Below the pieces are notes generated by a model, which worked only from the letters and a program-made list of their open reading frames with translations, was not told the origin of the DNA and did no database searches. A program made the position numbers and the translations under genes. This document shows positions 8,701 to 17,161 of a stretch of 18,021 bases of DNA, one piece after another. Location of the stretch: positions 1 through 18,021 of the forward strand of contig JBDNIO010000271.1 of the NCBI GenBank assembly GCA_041688215.1. The letters are read 5' to 3'. Positions within the stretch are counted from its first letter, which is position 1; every line of letters starts with the position of its first letter. This DNA comes from JBDNIO01 sp041688215. Its GTDB lineage: Bacteria > Pseudomonadota > Gammaproteobacteria > Nevskiales > Salinisphaeraceae.

Positions 8701-9539
8701 CCGCCGGCACATCCACAGAAAACGTACAACCGCTGGCTGGGCGCTGTATTGCCGTACCCGAATCCCGGCAACTGGATTTATTCGCGAACATGCTGGAAAC
8801 CCGCGGCGCAAAGGTATTGCGCTGTCCCCTGGTGAGTATTCTTGATGCGCCCGACCCCAAGCCCATCGAAAACTGGCTGCAGGCGTTTATCAACGGCGAG
8901 TGTGACGACCTGATTCTGCTCACCGGCGAAGGTCTGCGCCGGTTGCTCGGCGTTGCGCAACGCACAGGCGGCGACTTGCAGGACAGATTCATCGAACAAC
9001 TGGGCAAAGTGCGCAAAATTACCCGCGGCCCGAAACCCGCACGTGCGCTACGCGATATCGGCCTGCGCGCCGACTTGCCGGCGGTTGCGCCGACTACGGA
9101 TGGCGTTATCGAAACCCTGAAAGCAGAAAACCTACAAGGCCGGACTGTAGGTGTGCAACTGTACGGCACCGATCCCAATCGCAAACTCATCGACTTTCTT
9201 GCACAGGCGGGCGCCACACCCAAACCGGTCGCCCCTTATATCTACGCCGAGCAGAGCGAAGATGCGCAAGTCGTCGCGCTGATAAGGCAGCTCGCCGATC
9301 ACGCGATCAATGCCATCGCCTTCACCAGCTCGCCGCAGGTCAAACGATTATTTTCAGTCGCCAGAAAACACTCACTTGAAAGCGAGTTGCAATCCGCCCT
9401 GGCGCGGATGACGGTGGCCGCGGTCGGTCCCATCGTTGCGGATTCGCTGCGCACACGCGGGGTCGAGGTCAACCTGATGCCCGATTCCAGTTATTTCATG
9501 AAACCACTGGTTCGGGAGCTGGTTAAAGCCCTGGCATAG
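8697..9539 (+). CDS. Uroporphyrinogen-III synthase family protein (HemD-like)
   Basis: A 280-aa protein starts at ATG 8697, overlapping the regulator stop by ATGA. It shows the two-lobe HemD pattern: AGRCIAVPESRQLDLFANML at the start of lobe one, a LILLTGEGLRRLL segment, a hinge around APTTDGVIETLKAENLQGRT, a second lobe with IAFTSSPQVKRLFSVA, and the closing VAAVGPIVADSLRTRGVEVN. HemD closes and inverts ring D of hydroxymethylbilane to make uroporphyrinogen III in the cytoplasm. Here hemC, hemX and hemY are absent. The gene sits with a regulator and an SDR, so it may be a paralogue rather than the housekeeping enzyme. The SDR follows by 22 nt. The family call is firm; the exact role is not. 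Confidence 0.85.
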   Translation: MTAGTSTENVQPLAGRCIAVPESRQLDLFANMLETRGAKVLRCPLVSILDAPDPKPIENWLQAFINGECDDLILLTGEGLRRLLGVAQRTGGDLQDRFIEQLGKVRKITRGPKPARALRDIGLRADLPAVAPTTDGVIETLKAENLQGRTVGVQLYGTDPNRKLIDFLAQAGATPKPVAPYIYAEQSEDAQVVALIRQLADHAINAIAFTSSPQVKRLFSVARKHSLESELQSALARMTVAAVGPIVADSLRTRGVEVNLMPDSSYFMKPLVRELVKALA

Positions 9540-9561
9540 CCTTCACAAGCAGGAGATCGAT

Positions 9562-10349
9562 ATGGGTCGTTTGGATGGAAAAATTGTATTGATGACCGGC
9601 GGTGCCCGGGGTCTGGGCGCCGAAGGCGCCAAAGCAATGGCCAAAGAAGGCGCCAGCATCATGCTCGGTGATGTATTGGACGATGTCGGCACCACCACGG
9701 CGCAAGAAATAAACCAGGCCGGTGGCGATTGCGCGTATGCGCATCACGACGTGACCAGCGAGCAAGGCTGGCAAGCCATCGTCAAACAGACGGTTGAGCA
9801 GTTCGGCGGTCTTGACGTGCTGGTAAACAACGCCGGCATCGAGATCGTACGCACCATCGAAGATACGACGTTGGAAGATCTGCAGCGCATATCTGCAATC
9901 AATGAACACGGCGTTTACATGGGCATCAAACACGCCATCGAACCCATGAAGGCACGCGGCGGCGGCTCGACATCAACTTGTCTTCCGTGGCCGGCATGCA
10001 GGGTTTTTTCGGGCTCAGCGCTTATTGCATGAGCAAAGGTGCGGTGCGTTTACTGACCAAGGCGGCGGCGGTAGAATTGGCGCGCATGGGCACCGGAATT
10101 CGTGTCAACTCGATTCACCCCGGTGTTATTGGCACCACCATGGCGCAGCGCCTGTTCGAAGGCTACGAGAATTATCAACTGGCCGAATCAGTGGATGACG
10201 CCGTCGCGAAGTTTGAGGAACGCCACCCGATCGGCCGGCTCGGTGTACCCGCAGATATTGCCAATGTCGTGCTGTTTCTGGCCAGCGACGAGTCTGGCTT
10301 TATCACCGGCACGGAAATCGTGGTAGACGGTGGCTTATGTGCAGACTGA
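9562..10349 (+). pseudogene. Short-chain dehydrogenase/reductase (SDR), frameshifted
   Basis: Two plus-strand frames (9562-10032 and 9978-10349) join to about 262 aa. The start has a good AGGAGA ribosome site at 9551-9556. The first part has the Rossmann TGGARGLG motif (12-19), Asp37 after strand 2 (an NAD preference by family rule) and LVNNAGI. The frame breaks within GGGS; the second frame resumes at INLSSVAGMQGFFG with catalytic Ser, YCMSKGA with Tyr and Lys, and the C-terminal FLASDESGFITGTEIVVDGG. One base is missing near 9967-9973 (TCGACATC, expected TCG-NNC-ATC). INEHGVYMGIKHAIEPM is common in hydroxysteroid or 3-oxoacyl reductase-like SDRs; the substrate is not decidable. It is the last gene of the LuxR-HemD-SDR run. 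Confidence 0.85.
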
Positions 10350-10413
10350 TAGCTGAAGCTTTTTAGCCTGCTCCAAGGGCAGAATCATTACTGCGACCCG
10401 CAGTTAAGTTAGA

Positions 10414-12531
10414 ATGCGTGCGTTCAGCAGCCTTCCCACGCAGATGACCTTCATGAAAGCCGATACTCTCCGCGCGCCAGCCCGTATACGCCACATTCAT
10501 GTCCAGCGGCATAACCTGGCGTTATGCGCGGCCTTGCTGGCATGGCTGTTCTCCGGTGTGGCGTTCGCGCAACTGCCGCCGCCGGCAGACCAGGCCCGGG
10601 ACGCAGAGCGGCAAAGACTGTCGGCGCTGAAATACAGCGCGCTACTGGCAATCCGCGGCACCCTGGCCCGCGATCTGAAGGAGAAATACCCCGAGGAATC
10701 CCGCGTATCGATTTACCTGGATGTAGACGTAGCCAGCTTCGTGCTGCAACGTGCCGAGCTGTTTATCGACGACCGCGAACCGCTGGTACGCACCTACTCC
10801 TCACGTGAGGCCGGCGCCCTGCTGCGACAAAGCACGCACCGCGTATTGCGTGGCAATTTCGCGCCCGGATCGCATCACGTCCGCATCGAATACACTGGCC
10901 AGAAACGCGGCGCCAAGCCCGGCGACCCTATCCTGTCCGGCAGTCTGGAACTGGATTCTGAAGCCACGCCCCAACCGCAGGCTTTTGTTCTGTCGGTTCT
11001 TCCCAAGGTACTCGCGCCTGCGTTCAGCTTTTTTGGCCGTGCCGGCCCTCGGCAGTGGGAATGGGAGGACGAAACCGAGGACCCGCGCCTGGGCCTGGTG
11101 CGTTTTCTGCGCGATGTGGGGCTTGAATTTGCCGCCCTGCAGGAATTGCTTGAAATCGCCGGGCCACCGGGTGCGCCGGCCCCGCTGCCGCCGGGCTATT
11201 ACCGCCTGCTGACCCATTCCTATATTGACCTGGGCATGCGCGAGTTGGCGGTGGTCACTGCCGCCAAGGCCAAAAATGAAGATACCACCGGAAAATTCCG
11301 AGAAACCCCGGGCCAGACCCTGGCGGATGCCTGGCTCAGGCTCGCGGCGCTGGATTATCGGCGCGGCGATTACCAGCGGGCGCTGTACGTACTGGACAAC
11401 ATCGATTTGAAATTGTCCGAATCCCAGCGTTTGCTGGGCCTGGATATCAAGTCCCGCGTATTGCTGGCACAGAATAAATATGCCGATGCCAGCGACGTGC
11501 TTGAGGACGCCAACGATATTCTCGATGACGACCTGTACCTGCCTTACCTGCAGCGCCTTTACCTGCGCTACAACTATGCGGTGGCACTAATCAAAAGCGG
11601 CCAGACCGCCGAAGGCCGCACCCTGCTGGATAACATCGGCAGCGTAACCCAGCCCAACCCGGCCGAACGCGCGGTGCGTGATCAGGCCAATCTGGCACTG
11701 GCCTACAAGTTGTTGCGCTCGGCCAATGGCGGCAGCGCAAAAACGGTATTCCAGCGTCTGCCATTATCCGGCACTTATACCAATAACGCACTTCTGGGTC
11801 TGGGCTGGAGTGAATTAACCCCGCGCGGCACGGTTGTGAACCGGGCCTCGGCGGACACCTATACCAAATTCTGGGAGCTTGGCACGATTGAACCGGCACC
11901 GCTTGCGGGAAATAAGTCGGAAAAACTACAGCGTGCACTGGTGTCCTGGAAAGAACTGGCCAACCGCAACCCAGATGATGATGCCGTGCAGGAAGCCCTC
12001 ATAGTAGTACCGTTCGCACTCGATGAACTGGGCAATCGCGACCAGGCCGGCCAGGCCTACGAAAAAGCCATTGCCAGCCTGACCCAGACGCAACGTAAGC
12101 TGAAGGGCGACATCACCTCCCTGCGGGACGGGCTTGAAACCCGCGCCCTGCTGTTCCGCTACGCGGCTTCGGGACTGCCCTATACCCGCTGGACCGACGA
12201 CGTGCGCACCAGCAATCCCATTGAAGAACATGTGCAGAACTTCCACGATCTGCAACGCTTGCAGGGCGCACTCTTACGCAACCCCGACCCCGATAGCGCA
12301 CTATTGAACAACGCCCTTGGCTATGCGGGCGTCAAGCAGATGCGCAAGGCGCAATCGGTTATCGCGGATACACTTGAGGTGCAGCTTGAACGGCTTGAAA
12401 AGTATCGCACTGCGGCAATCAACGCGTTAACGAACTATTACGAATGGAAGCTGGAACAGGCTGGACAAGACCAGTCAGACGACGCCCCTGCCCCCGAAGA
12501 TGCTCCGGCAGAAGAGGAAACCGGGGTATAA
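10414..12531 (+). CDS. Secreted TPR-repeat protein of unknown function
   Basis: The frame is 705 aa from ATG 10414. An ATG at 10453 gives a more normal signal peptide (MKADTLRAPARIRHIHVQRH, then NLALCAALLAWLFSGVAFA with cleavage before QLPPP), so that start is at least as likely. After a roughly 180-residue leading part (charged, with VSIYLDVDVASFVLQRAELF), helical repeats follow. ALLRL/ALDYRRGDYQRALYVLDN, KYADASDVLEDANDILDDD and NRDQAGQAYEKAIASL look like tetratricopeptides. The end is acidic and rich in Asp, Glu, Pro and Ala. It should be a periplasmic or envelope-bound scaffold protein. No catalytic motif is seen. It stands alone on the plus strand and converges with the minus-strand operon. 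It is intact, unlike the genes just left of it. Confidence 0.8.
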   Translation: MRAFSSLPTQMTFMKADTLRAPARIRHIHVQRHNLALCAALLAWLFSGVAFAQLPPPADQARDAERQRLSALKYSALLAIRGTLARDLKEKYPEESRVSIYLDVDVASFVLQRAELFIDDREPLVRTYSSREAGALLRQSTHRVLRGNFAPGSHHVRIEYTGQKRGAKPGDPILSGSLELDSEATPQPQAFVLSVLPKVLAPAFSFFGRAGPRQWEWEDETEDPRLGLVRFLRDVGLEFAALQELLEIAGPPGAPAPLPPGYYRLLTHSYIDLGMRELAVVTAAKAKNEDTTGKFRETPGQTLADAWLRLAALDYRRGDYQRALYVLDNIDLKLSESQRLLGLDIKSRVLLAQNKYADASDVLEDANDILDDDLYLPYLQRLYLRYNYAVALIKSGQTAEGRTLLDNIGSVTQPNPAERAVRDQANLALAYKLLRSANGGSAKTVFQRLPLSGTYTNNALLGLGWSELTPRGTVVNRASADTYTKFWELGTIEPAPLAGNKSEKLQRALVSWKELANRNPDDDAVQEALIVVPFALDELGNRDQAGQAYEKAIASLTQTQRKLKGDITSLRDGLETRALLFRYAASGLPYTRWTDDVRTSNPIEEHVQNFHDLQRLQGALLRNPDPDSALLNNALGYAGVKQMRKAQSVIADTLEVQLERLEKYRTAAINALTNYYEWKLEQAGQDQSDDAPAPEDAPAEEETGV

Positions 12532-12569
12532 AAAAAGCGGCGCGGCGCTTCGAGCTTGTCACGCCGCTT
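12530..12569 (-). terminator. Intrinsic terminator of the acyl-CoA synthetase operon
   Basis: The arms AAGCGGCG (12535-12542) and CGCCGCTT (12562-12569) are perfectly complementary. Read on the minus strand the hairpin is followed by six T (complement of A 12531-12536). It lies just after the stop of the 282-aa gene at 12574. No T-run follows on the plus strand, so it serves mainly the minus-strand operon, though the hairpin abuts the stop of the convergent TPR gene. Confidence 0.8.
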
Positions 12570-12573
12570 ACAC

Positions 12574-13422
12574 TCAGGTGCCTAAACGCGCTGCCCTTTC
12601 CAGTACCTGCTCCGGGGCGATATCGCCGGGCGCATCGCCGTAAAGCAGTGCGTTGTCCGGTATTTCGGCAAAATCTTCCCCTCGCCAGAATGCGTGGGAC
12701 AAGCCACCGCCAAGGCGCACCGAGTCCTGGCTCCAACCCTGGGCAAATGCGCCAGGGCCCGCGTTGGGAAATAAAGCGAAATCAACGCCGGATTTGGCGG
12801 CCGTTGCTGCGTCCACCGCGCCATCAATACGCAAGGCCGTTACCCAGCGGTAATGTTTCGCGGTTGAGACAATGGCGCCCAGCGTGTCGAATTCATCTTC
12901 AGCGCCAGCAGCGCTGATATCCGTGGCCAGCATTAAACCGCTGATCTTGCATTCGGAGAACTTGCGCACCAGACCGGCCAGGGCGACAGCGGCATCATCC
13001 AGATCATCAAAATCAATTTGCGCATCCGCCGCCACGCCACAGCGATGCAGCAGCGCCGCCGGGGACGGCAAGCGCAGGACCAGATCGATCTGATTCGACA
13101 AAGTCTGTTCAACCGCTTTTGCAACCTGCAGTGCGCGGTTGGCTGGCCCGTCCGAACCCAGCACGGTTTCGGCAATGGACAAGGCATTTTTCGCATCGGC
13201 CGCAGGCGCGTCCAGGAATAACGCAGGCTCGATATCCAGGCTCAACACCTGCGACTTGAGCGCAGAATTGGCCTGTGCCAGAACCGACGAACAGGACTGG
13301 GCTTGTGCCTGCCAGTCCTGTTTGCCGCCAGCAAACGCCTGGGTTGCATAGCCGTTAGGCTCTATCCACCGCAACGGGGCCGCTTGTTTGTTTTGCAGTA
13401 AATCCGCGAGTCGGTTAGCCAT
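12574..13422 (-). CDS. Unrecognised 282-aa protein, possible TIM-barrel fold
   Basis: The gene starts at ATG 13422 with an AGAGAG-type ribosome site and runs to 12574. The protein begins MANRLADLLQNKQAAPLRWI. It has alternating hydrophobic strands and helices (SQVLSLDIEPALFLDAP, IDLVLRLPSPAALLHRCG, ISGLMLATDISAAG, WVTALRIDGAVDAATAAKSG, VDFALFPNAG). This order is reminiscent of an 8-fold alpha/beta barrel. No signal peptide, membrane helix or clear catalytic motif is seen. It starts 9 nt after the nitronate monooxygenase stop, so they are tightly linked and may act together. It could be a distant uroporphyrinogen-decarboxylase or methionine-synthase-like barrel, but I do not recognise the family. 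It is the last gene before the terminator. Confidence 0.75.
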   Translation of the reverse strand: MANRLADLLQNKQAAPLRWIEPNGYATQAFAGGKQDWQAQAQSCSSVLAQANSALKSQVLSLDIEPALFLDAPAADAKNALSIAETVLGSDGPANRALQVAKAVEQTLSNQIDLVLRLPSPAALLHRCGVAADAQIDFDDLDDAAVALAGLVRKFSECKISGLMLATDISAAGAEDEFDTLGAIVSTAKHYRWVTALRIDGAVDAATAAKSGVDFALFPNAGPGAFAQGWSQDSVRLGGGLSHAFWRGEDFAEIPDNALLYGDAPGDIAPEQVLERAARLGT

Positions 13423-13431
13423 AATATCTCT

Positions 13432-14400
13432 CTAGGAAAGTTCGGCCTTGGCCTGTTCGTATTCTCGAATCAGGCGTTCGATATATTCACCCGCGCCGGT
13501 AACGGACTTGATTGCACCGATACCCTGGCCGGCACTCCAGATGTCTTTCCAGGCCTTGGGCTTGTCGTCTTCGCCGTCGTCGTTGGAGCCGAAATCCATT
13601 TTGCTGGGATCGGCTTCCGGCAAATCCGTCGGGTCGTAGCCTGCCTGGGCCACACTGGGCGCCAGATAGTTGCCATGCACACCAGAGAAATAATTGGTGT
13701 AGACGATATCTTCAGCGCCGCTGCCGGTGATCATATTCTTGTAGGCGTCATCAGCATTCGCTTCCTTGGTCGCGATAAACGGCGAGCCGATATAGGCCAC
13801 ATCCGCGCCCATCGCGCGCGCCGCCAGAACCGAACGGCCATTGGCGATACAGCCGGACAATGCGATGGGTCCGTCGAACCATTCGCGCAGTTCCTGCACC
13901 ATCGCGAACGGGGACAACAGGCCCGCATGGCCGCCGGCGCCGGCGCATACGGGGATAAGTCCGTCGGCGCCCTTGTCGATGGCCTTGTGGGCAAACTTCT
14001 GGTTGATTACATCATGCAGAACGATGCCGCCATAGCTGTGCACCGCTTCGTTCAGCGGTTCCTGCGCGCCCAGAGAGGTGATGATGATGGGCACCTTGTA
14101 TTTAACGCAAAGCTCCAGATCGTGCTGCAAACGGTTATTGGACTTGTGCACGATCTGATTTACGGCAAATGGCGCTGAGGGCGTATCGGGGTTGGCCTTG
14201 TCGTATGCTGCCAGTTCGTCGGTTATACGCTTGAGCCAGATTTCCAGTTGTTCGGCCGGACGGGCGTTGAGCGCAGGAAAGCTACCCACGATGCCGGCCT
14301 TGCACTGGGCAATAACCAGGTCCGGATTGGATACGATAAACATGGGCGAGCCGATAACGGGGATGCGCATGCGGCTGGCGATGTGATCGGGAAGACTCAT
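13432..14400 (-). CDS. Nitronate monooxygenase family flavoprotein
   Basis: A 322-aa protein with the NMO / 2-nitropropane dioxygenase pattern: RIPVIGSPMFIVSNPDLVIA at the N-terminus, AVNQIV, IIITSLGAQ, and the CAGAGGHAG loop that holds the family's active-site His. The FMN phosphate site follows (ALSGCIANGRSVLAARAMGA, then YIGSPFIAT), with the closing WKDIWSAGQGIGAI segment. Such enzymes are soluble FMN TIM barrels that oxidise alkyl nitronates; others in the family act as enoyl reductases or in lipid and steroid breakdown. The exact substrate cannot be read here. The ribosome site is weak, and a REP doublet separates it from the upstream oxidoreductase gene. The 282-aa gene follows by 9 nt. 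Confidence 0.9.
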   Translation of the reverse strand: MSLPDHIASRMRIPVIGSPMFIVSNPDLVIAQCKAGIVGSFPALNARPAEQLEIWLKRITDELAAYDKANPDTPSAPFAVNQIVHKSNNRLQHDLELCVKYKVPIIITSLGAQEPLNEAVHSYGGIVLHDVINQKFAHKAIDKGADGLIPVCAGAGGHAGLLSPFAMVQELREWFDGPIALSGCIANGRSVLAARAMGADVAYIGSPFIATKEANADDAYKNMITGSGAEDIVYTNYFSGVHGNYLAPSVAQAGYDPTDLPEADPSKMDFGSNDDGEDDKPKAWKDIWSAGQGIGAIKSVTGAGEYIERLIREYEQAKAELS

Positions 14401-14431
14401 TTTGTGGTTTCGTCCTTTTTAGCAGTTGCTC

Positions 14432-14524
14432 GTAGGTCGGATTAGCGCCTTGCGCGTATCCGACACTTTAGGTAAAAAACAGGCCTGGATGTCGGCTTAC
14501 GCCTTGCGGGCTAAGCCGACCTAC
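14432..14524. repeat. REP doublet (REPIN-like) between oxidoreductase and monooxygenase genes
   Basis: One palindromic unit lies at 14432-14464 (GTAGGTCGGATTAGCGCC, then TTGCGCGTATCCGAC) and forms a stem with a CTT loop. A second, inverted unit lies at 14491-14524 and ends GGCTAAGCCGACCTAC; its reverse complement starts GTAGGTCGGCTTAGCC. The two face each other across a 26-nt spacer, so the whole can fold into one long hairpin. GTAGGTCGG[AC]TTAGC is the head of a REP class seen in Gammaproteobacteria. REP doublets are spread by RAYT transposases. Its position inside the operon may damp or process the mRNA. Confidence 0.85.
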
Positions 14525-14548
14525 CTCTTGTCAAAGTATGGATTGCAC

Positions 14549-15553
14549 TCAAGCGACTTTAAGCAACAATTTGCCGTAATTATCCCCGCTATAAAGTTTG
14601 CGGAAAGCGTTCAGCACATTTTCCAGGCCTTCTTCTTCATGGAATTTCCAGTTCATTTTGCCTGCATGGTGCAAAGTGGCGAGTTTCTCGTAAGCCTCGG
14701 GAAAACGGTCCATGTGATCCATCACGATAAAGCCCTGAATCTTGATGCGCCGGATCACCACATTCATATAGTTGTAGGGGCCAGGCTGTGGCTCGGTGGC
14801 GTTATACATGGAAATGGCGCCGCACTGGGCGATACGGGCGAAGTCATTCATGCGCGCCAGCACTTCGTCGAGAATCTGCCCGCCGACGTTATCGAAAAAG
14901 CTGTCGATACCGTCTGGGCAGAGTTCGTCCAGACGCGCACCGACATCCTCGTTTTTATAATCTATGGCGGCGTCCATGCCGTATTCATCAGTCAGCAGCG
15001 CGCATTTTTTATCACCCCCGGCAATGCCGATTACACGGCAACCTGCCGCCTTACCGAGTTGCCCGGCGATTGAGCCCACCGCACCGGCCGCGCCGGAAAC
15101 AACCATCGTCTCGCCCTTTTTCGGCGCGCAGATATCTTCAACACCAATATAGGCGGTAGGCCCGACCAGCATGAAAATGCCGAAGACTTCTTTTTCCGCA
15201 ATGCCCGGGATTTCCGGCACGGCATTAAAGCCTTCAGCCTGCACCTTGCAGTATTCGCTCCAGCTGCCCAGGCCCATAACCTTGTCGCCGGCCTTGAATT
15301 TGTCGCTGGCGGACTCGGTAACTTCACCCATTACCAGACCCAGCATCGGCCCGCCGATAGGCACCGGTGCCATATAGGTCGGCTGTTCGTTCATCCAGGC
15401 GCGGTTCGCGGGGTCCAGCGAGATGTATTCAGTGCGCACGATAATCTCGCCGTCCGCCGCGGTTGGCATATCGTGGGTTTCCAGCACGATGTCGCTATCG
15501 CTGACATCGCCCTGCGGGCGGCTCTTGAATATCCACTGCTGATTCTGGCTCAT
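14549..15553 (-). CDS. NADP-dependent MDR-type oxidoreductase (CurA/PTGR-like)
   Basis: A 334-aa protein starting at ATG 15553 with an AGGAGA ribosome site. It shows the zinc-free medium-chain dehydrogenase pattern: TEYISLDPANRAWMNEQPTY, the nucleotide-binding SGAAGAVGSIAGQLGKAAGC (the usual AAGAVG turn), FDNVGGQILDEVLARM, and GPYNYMNVVIRRIKIQGFIV. Close family members reduce alpha,beta-unsaturated carbonyls (prostaglandin reductase, curcumin reductase). Enzymes of this group are soluble dimers. It lies 51 nt after the acyl-CoA synthetase stop and before the REP doublet, so it probably belongs to the same transcript and would act on an enone or acyl intermediate. The substrate is inference. 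Confidence 0.92.
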   Translation of the reverse strand: MSQNQQWIFKSRPQGDVSDSDIVLETHDMPTAADGEIIVRTEYISLDPANRAWMNEQPTYMAPVPIGGPMLGLVMGEVTESASDKFKAGDKVMGLGSWSEYCKVQAEGFNAVPEIPGIAEKEVFGIFMLVGPTAYIGVEDICAPKKGETMVVSGAAGAVGSIAGQLGKAAGCRVIGIAGGDKKCALLTDEYGMDAAIDYKNEDVGARLDELCPDGIDSFFDNVGGQILDEVLARMNDFARIAQCGAISMYNATEPQPGPYNYMNVVIRRIKIQGFIVMDHMDRFPEAYEKLATLHHAGKMNWKFHEEEGLENVLNAFRKLYSGDNYGKLLLKVA

Positions 15554-15604
15554 GTTATCTCCTGTTTTTCGCGCACGGCGAAATGTGAATTAAATCTTCT
15601 TGTG

Positions 15605-17161
15605 CTAAATTTTCTTCTTCTGGCCCGCCCAGTACTCGTCACGCAAATCGCGTTTAAGCACCTTGCCATTCGGGCTGCGCGGCAAGTCACGGAAATCCAC
15701 AGACTTGGGCGCCTTTACGCTGCCCAGATTTTGCTTACACAGGGCAATGATTTCCTCGGCCGTTACTTCACCGCCGGGCGCGAACTCTACCACCGCGCGC
15801 ACGGCCTCGCCCCATTCGTCATCAGGTACGCCGATTACCGCGCAATCCTGCACCGCGTCATGGCCCCAGATGACCTGCTCTACTTCCTGCGGGTAAACGT
15901 TCAGGCCGCCGGTGATAATCATGTCTTTTTTACGATCGACGATATGCAGCCAACCATCGGCATCCTGCACCCCCACATCGCCGGTATGCAACCAGCCGTT
16001 CACCAGGGTTTCGGCGGTTTTATCGGGCTGCTTGTAGTAACCGGCCATGACCATGTCGCTGCGCACGCAAATTTCGCCCTTTTCGCCGCGCGCCACTTCC
16101 CGGCCGTCTTCGTCCAGGATTCTTGCCTCCACCAGTGGCGTCGGGAATCCGCAGGCAGACAGGCGCTCGTCCGAGGCCATCTGGCCATTGTGCATATGTT
16201 CGCTGGGCGGATAAAAAGCGATCAGCATGGGGCACTCGCCCTGGCCGTAACACTGGGTCATAACCGGGCCAAATACTTCAATCGCGCGTTTGAGTTTTTC
16301 CACCGACATCGGCGCGGCCGCGTAACAGAAATACCGCAGCGAGCTGTAGTCGCGCTTCTCCACCCCGGGATGTTCGAGCATGCGGTAGATTACTGTGGGC
16401 GGTAGAAAGAACTCGTTGACCTGATAACGCTCGATCGAATCCAGCATTAATTCGATGTCCGGGCTGGGCAAAATCACGACCTTGCCGCCCCGCGATAGCG
16501 CCGCGCAGGCGCACAAACCCGCCGCGTGGGTAAGCGGCGCGGCCGCCATGTTTACCGGGCGCTCGACCGGGTCATAGTAGAAGCTGGTCATATAGGTGGC
16601 GACCATGTTGCTCACCACCCGGTGCGTCATCTGCACGCCCTTGGAACGCCCGGTGGTGCCACCGGTTGGAAAGAGTACCGCCAGGTCATCGGCTGCGGTG
16701 GGCACATCCGGGTCAGTTTCCGCCGCACCTTCCAGCCACTGTTCCAATGAAGGAATATTCCCCACGGGCTCCTCCAGACAAACCCAGTGCTTCACGCCGG
16801 GTAACTGCGGCCTTAGCGCCGCCACCAGTTCCGCAAAACCACGCTGAAAAATCAGCACCCGGCAGTCCATGAAGTCAAACAGATATTGCGCGTCGTCCTC
16901 GCTGCTGCGTGGATTCGCAGGCAGCCAGGCCAAACCCGCACGCGCCAGCCCGAAGGTACAGGCAAAAGCCATACAATCATTAAACGCCAGCACGCTGCCC
17001 ACATCGCCGCGCCCCAGACCGAGCGACAACAGCTTGTTACCGATGCGATAGGTAAGCGTCTGCACCTGGCGATAGGTCATGCTCACGCCATCCGCGGCCA
17101 CCAGACAATCCCGGCCCGGATTGCGTAACGCGCCACGATCTAGATATTCCACTAACGCCAT
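15605..17161 (-). CDS. AMP-forming acyl-CoA synthetase (fatty-acyl or aryl)
   Basis: A 518-aa ANL-family ligase, full length for the family, starting at ATG 17161 behind AGGGTGA. The core motifs are in order. A3 is LFPTGGTTGRSKG (163-175). A5 is YGQGE (305-309), with Gly where most have Thr. A7 is GWLHTGD (389-395). A8 is DRKKDMIITGGLNVYPQE (409-426), and the A10 catalytic Lys is in PNGK (500). It forms an acyl adenylate from a carboxylic acid and ATP, then the CoA thioester, in the cytoplasm. The acid cannot be named from sequence. It is the first gene of the minus-strand operon and likely feeds the redox enzymes behind it. Confidence 0.93.
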   Translation of the reverse strand: MALVEYLDRGALRNPGRDCLVAADGVSMTYRQVQTLTYRIGNKLLSLGLGRGDVGSVLAFNDCMAFACTFGLARAGLAWLPANPRSSEDDAQYLFDFMDCRVLIFQRGFAELVAALRPQLPGVKHWVCLEEPVGNIPSLEQWLEGAAETDPDVPTAADDLAVLFPTGGTTGRSKGVQMTHRVVSNMVATYMTSFYYDPVERPVNMAAAPLTHAAGLCACAALSRGGKVVILPSPDIELMLDSIERYQVNEFFLPPTVIYRMLEHPGVEKRDYSSLRYFCYAAAPMSVEKLKRAIEVFGPVMTQCYGQGECPMLIAFYPPSEHMHNGQMASDERLSACGFPTPLVEARILDEDGREVARGEKGEICVRSDMVMAGYYKQPDKTAETLVNGWLHTGDVGVQDADGWLHIVDRKKDMIITGGLNVYPQEVEQVIWGHDAVQDCAVIGVPDDEWGEAVRAVVEFAPGGEVTAEEIIALCKQNLGSVKAPKSVDFRDLPRSPNGKVLKRDLRDEYWAGQKKKI

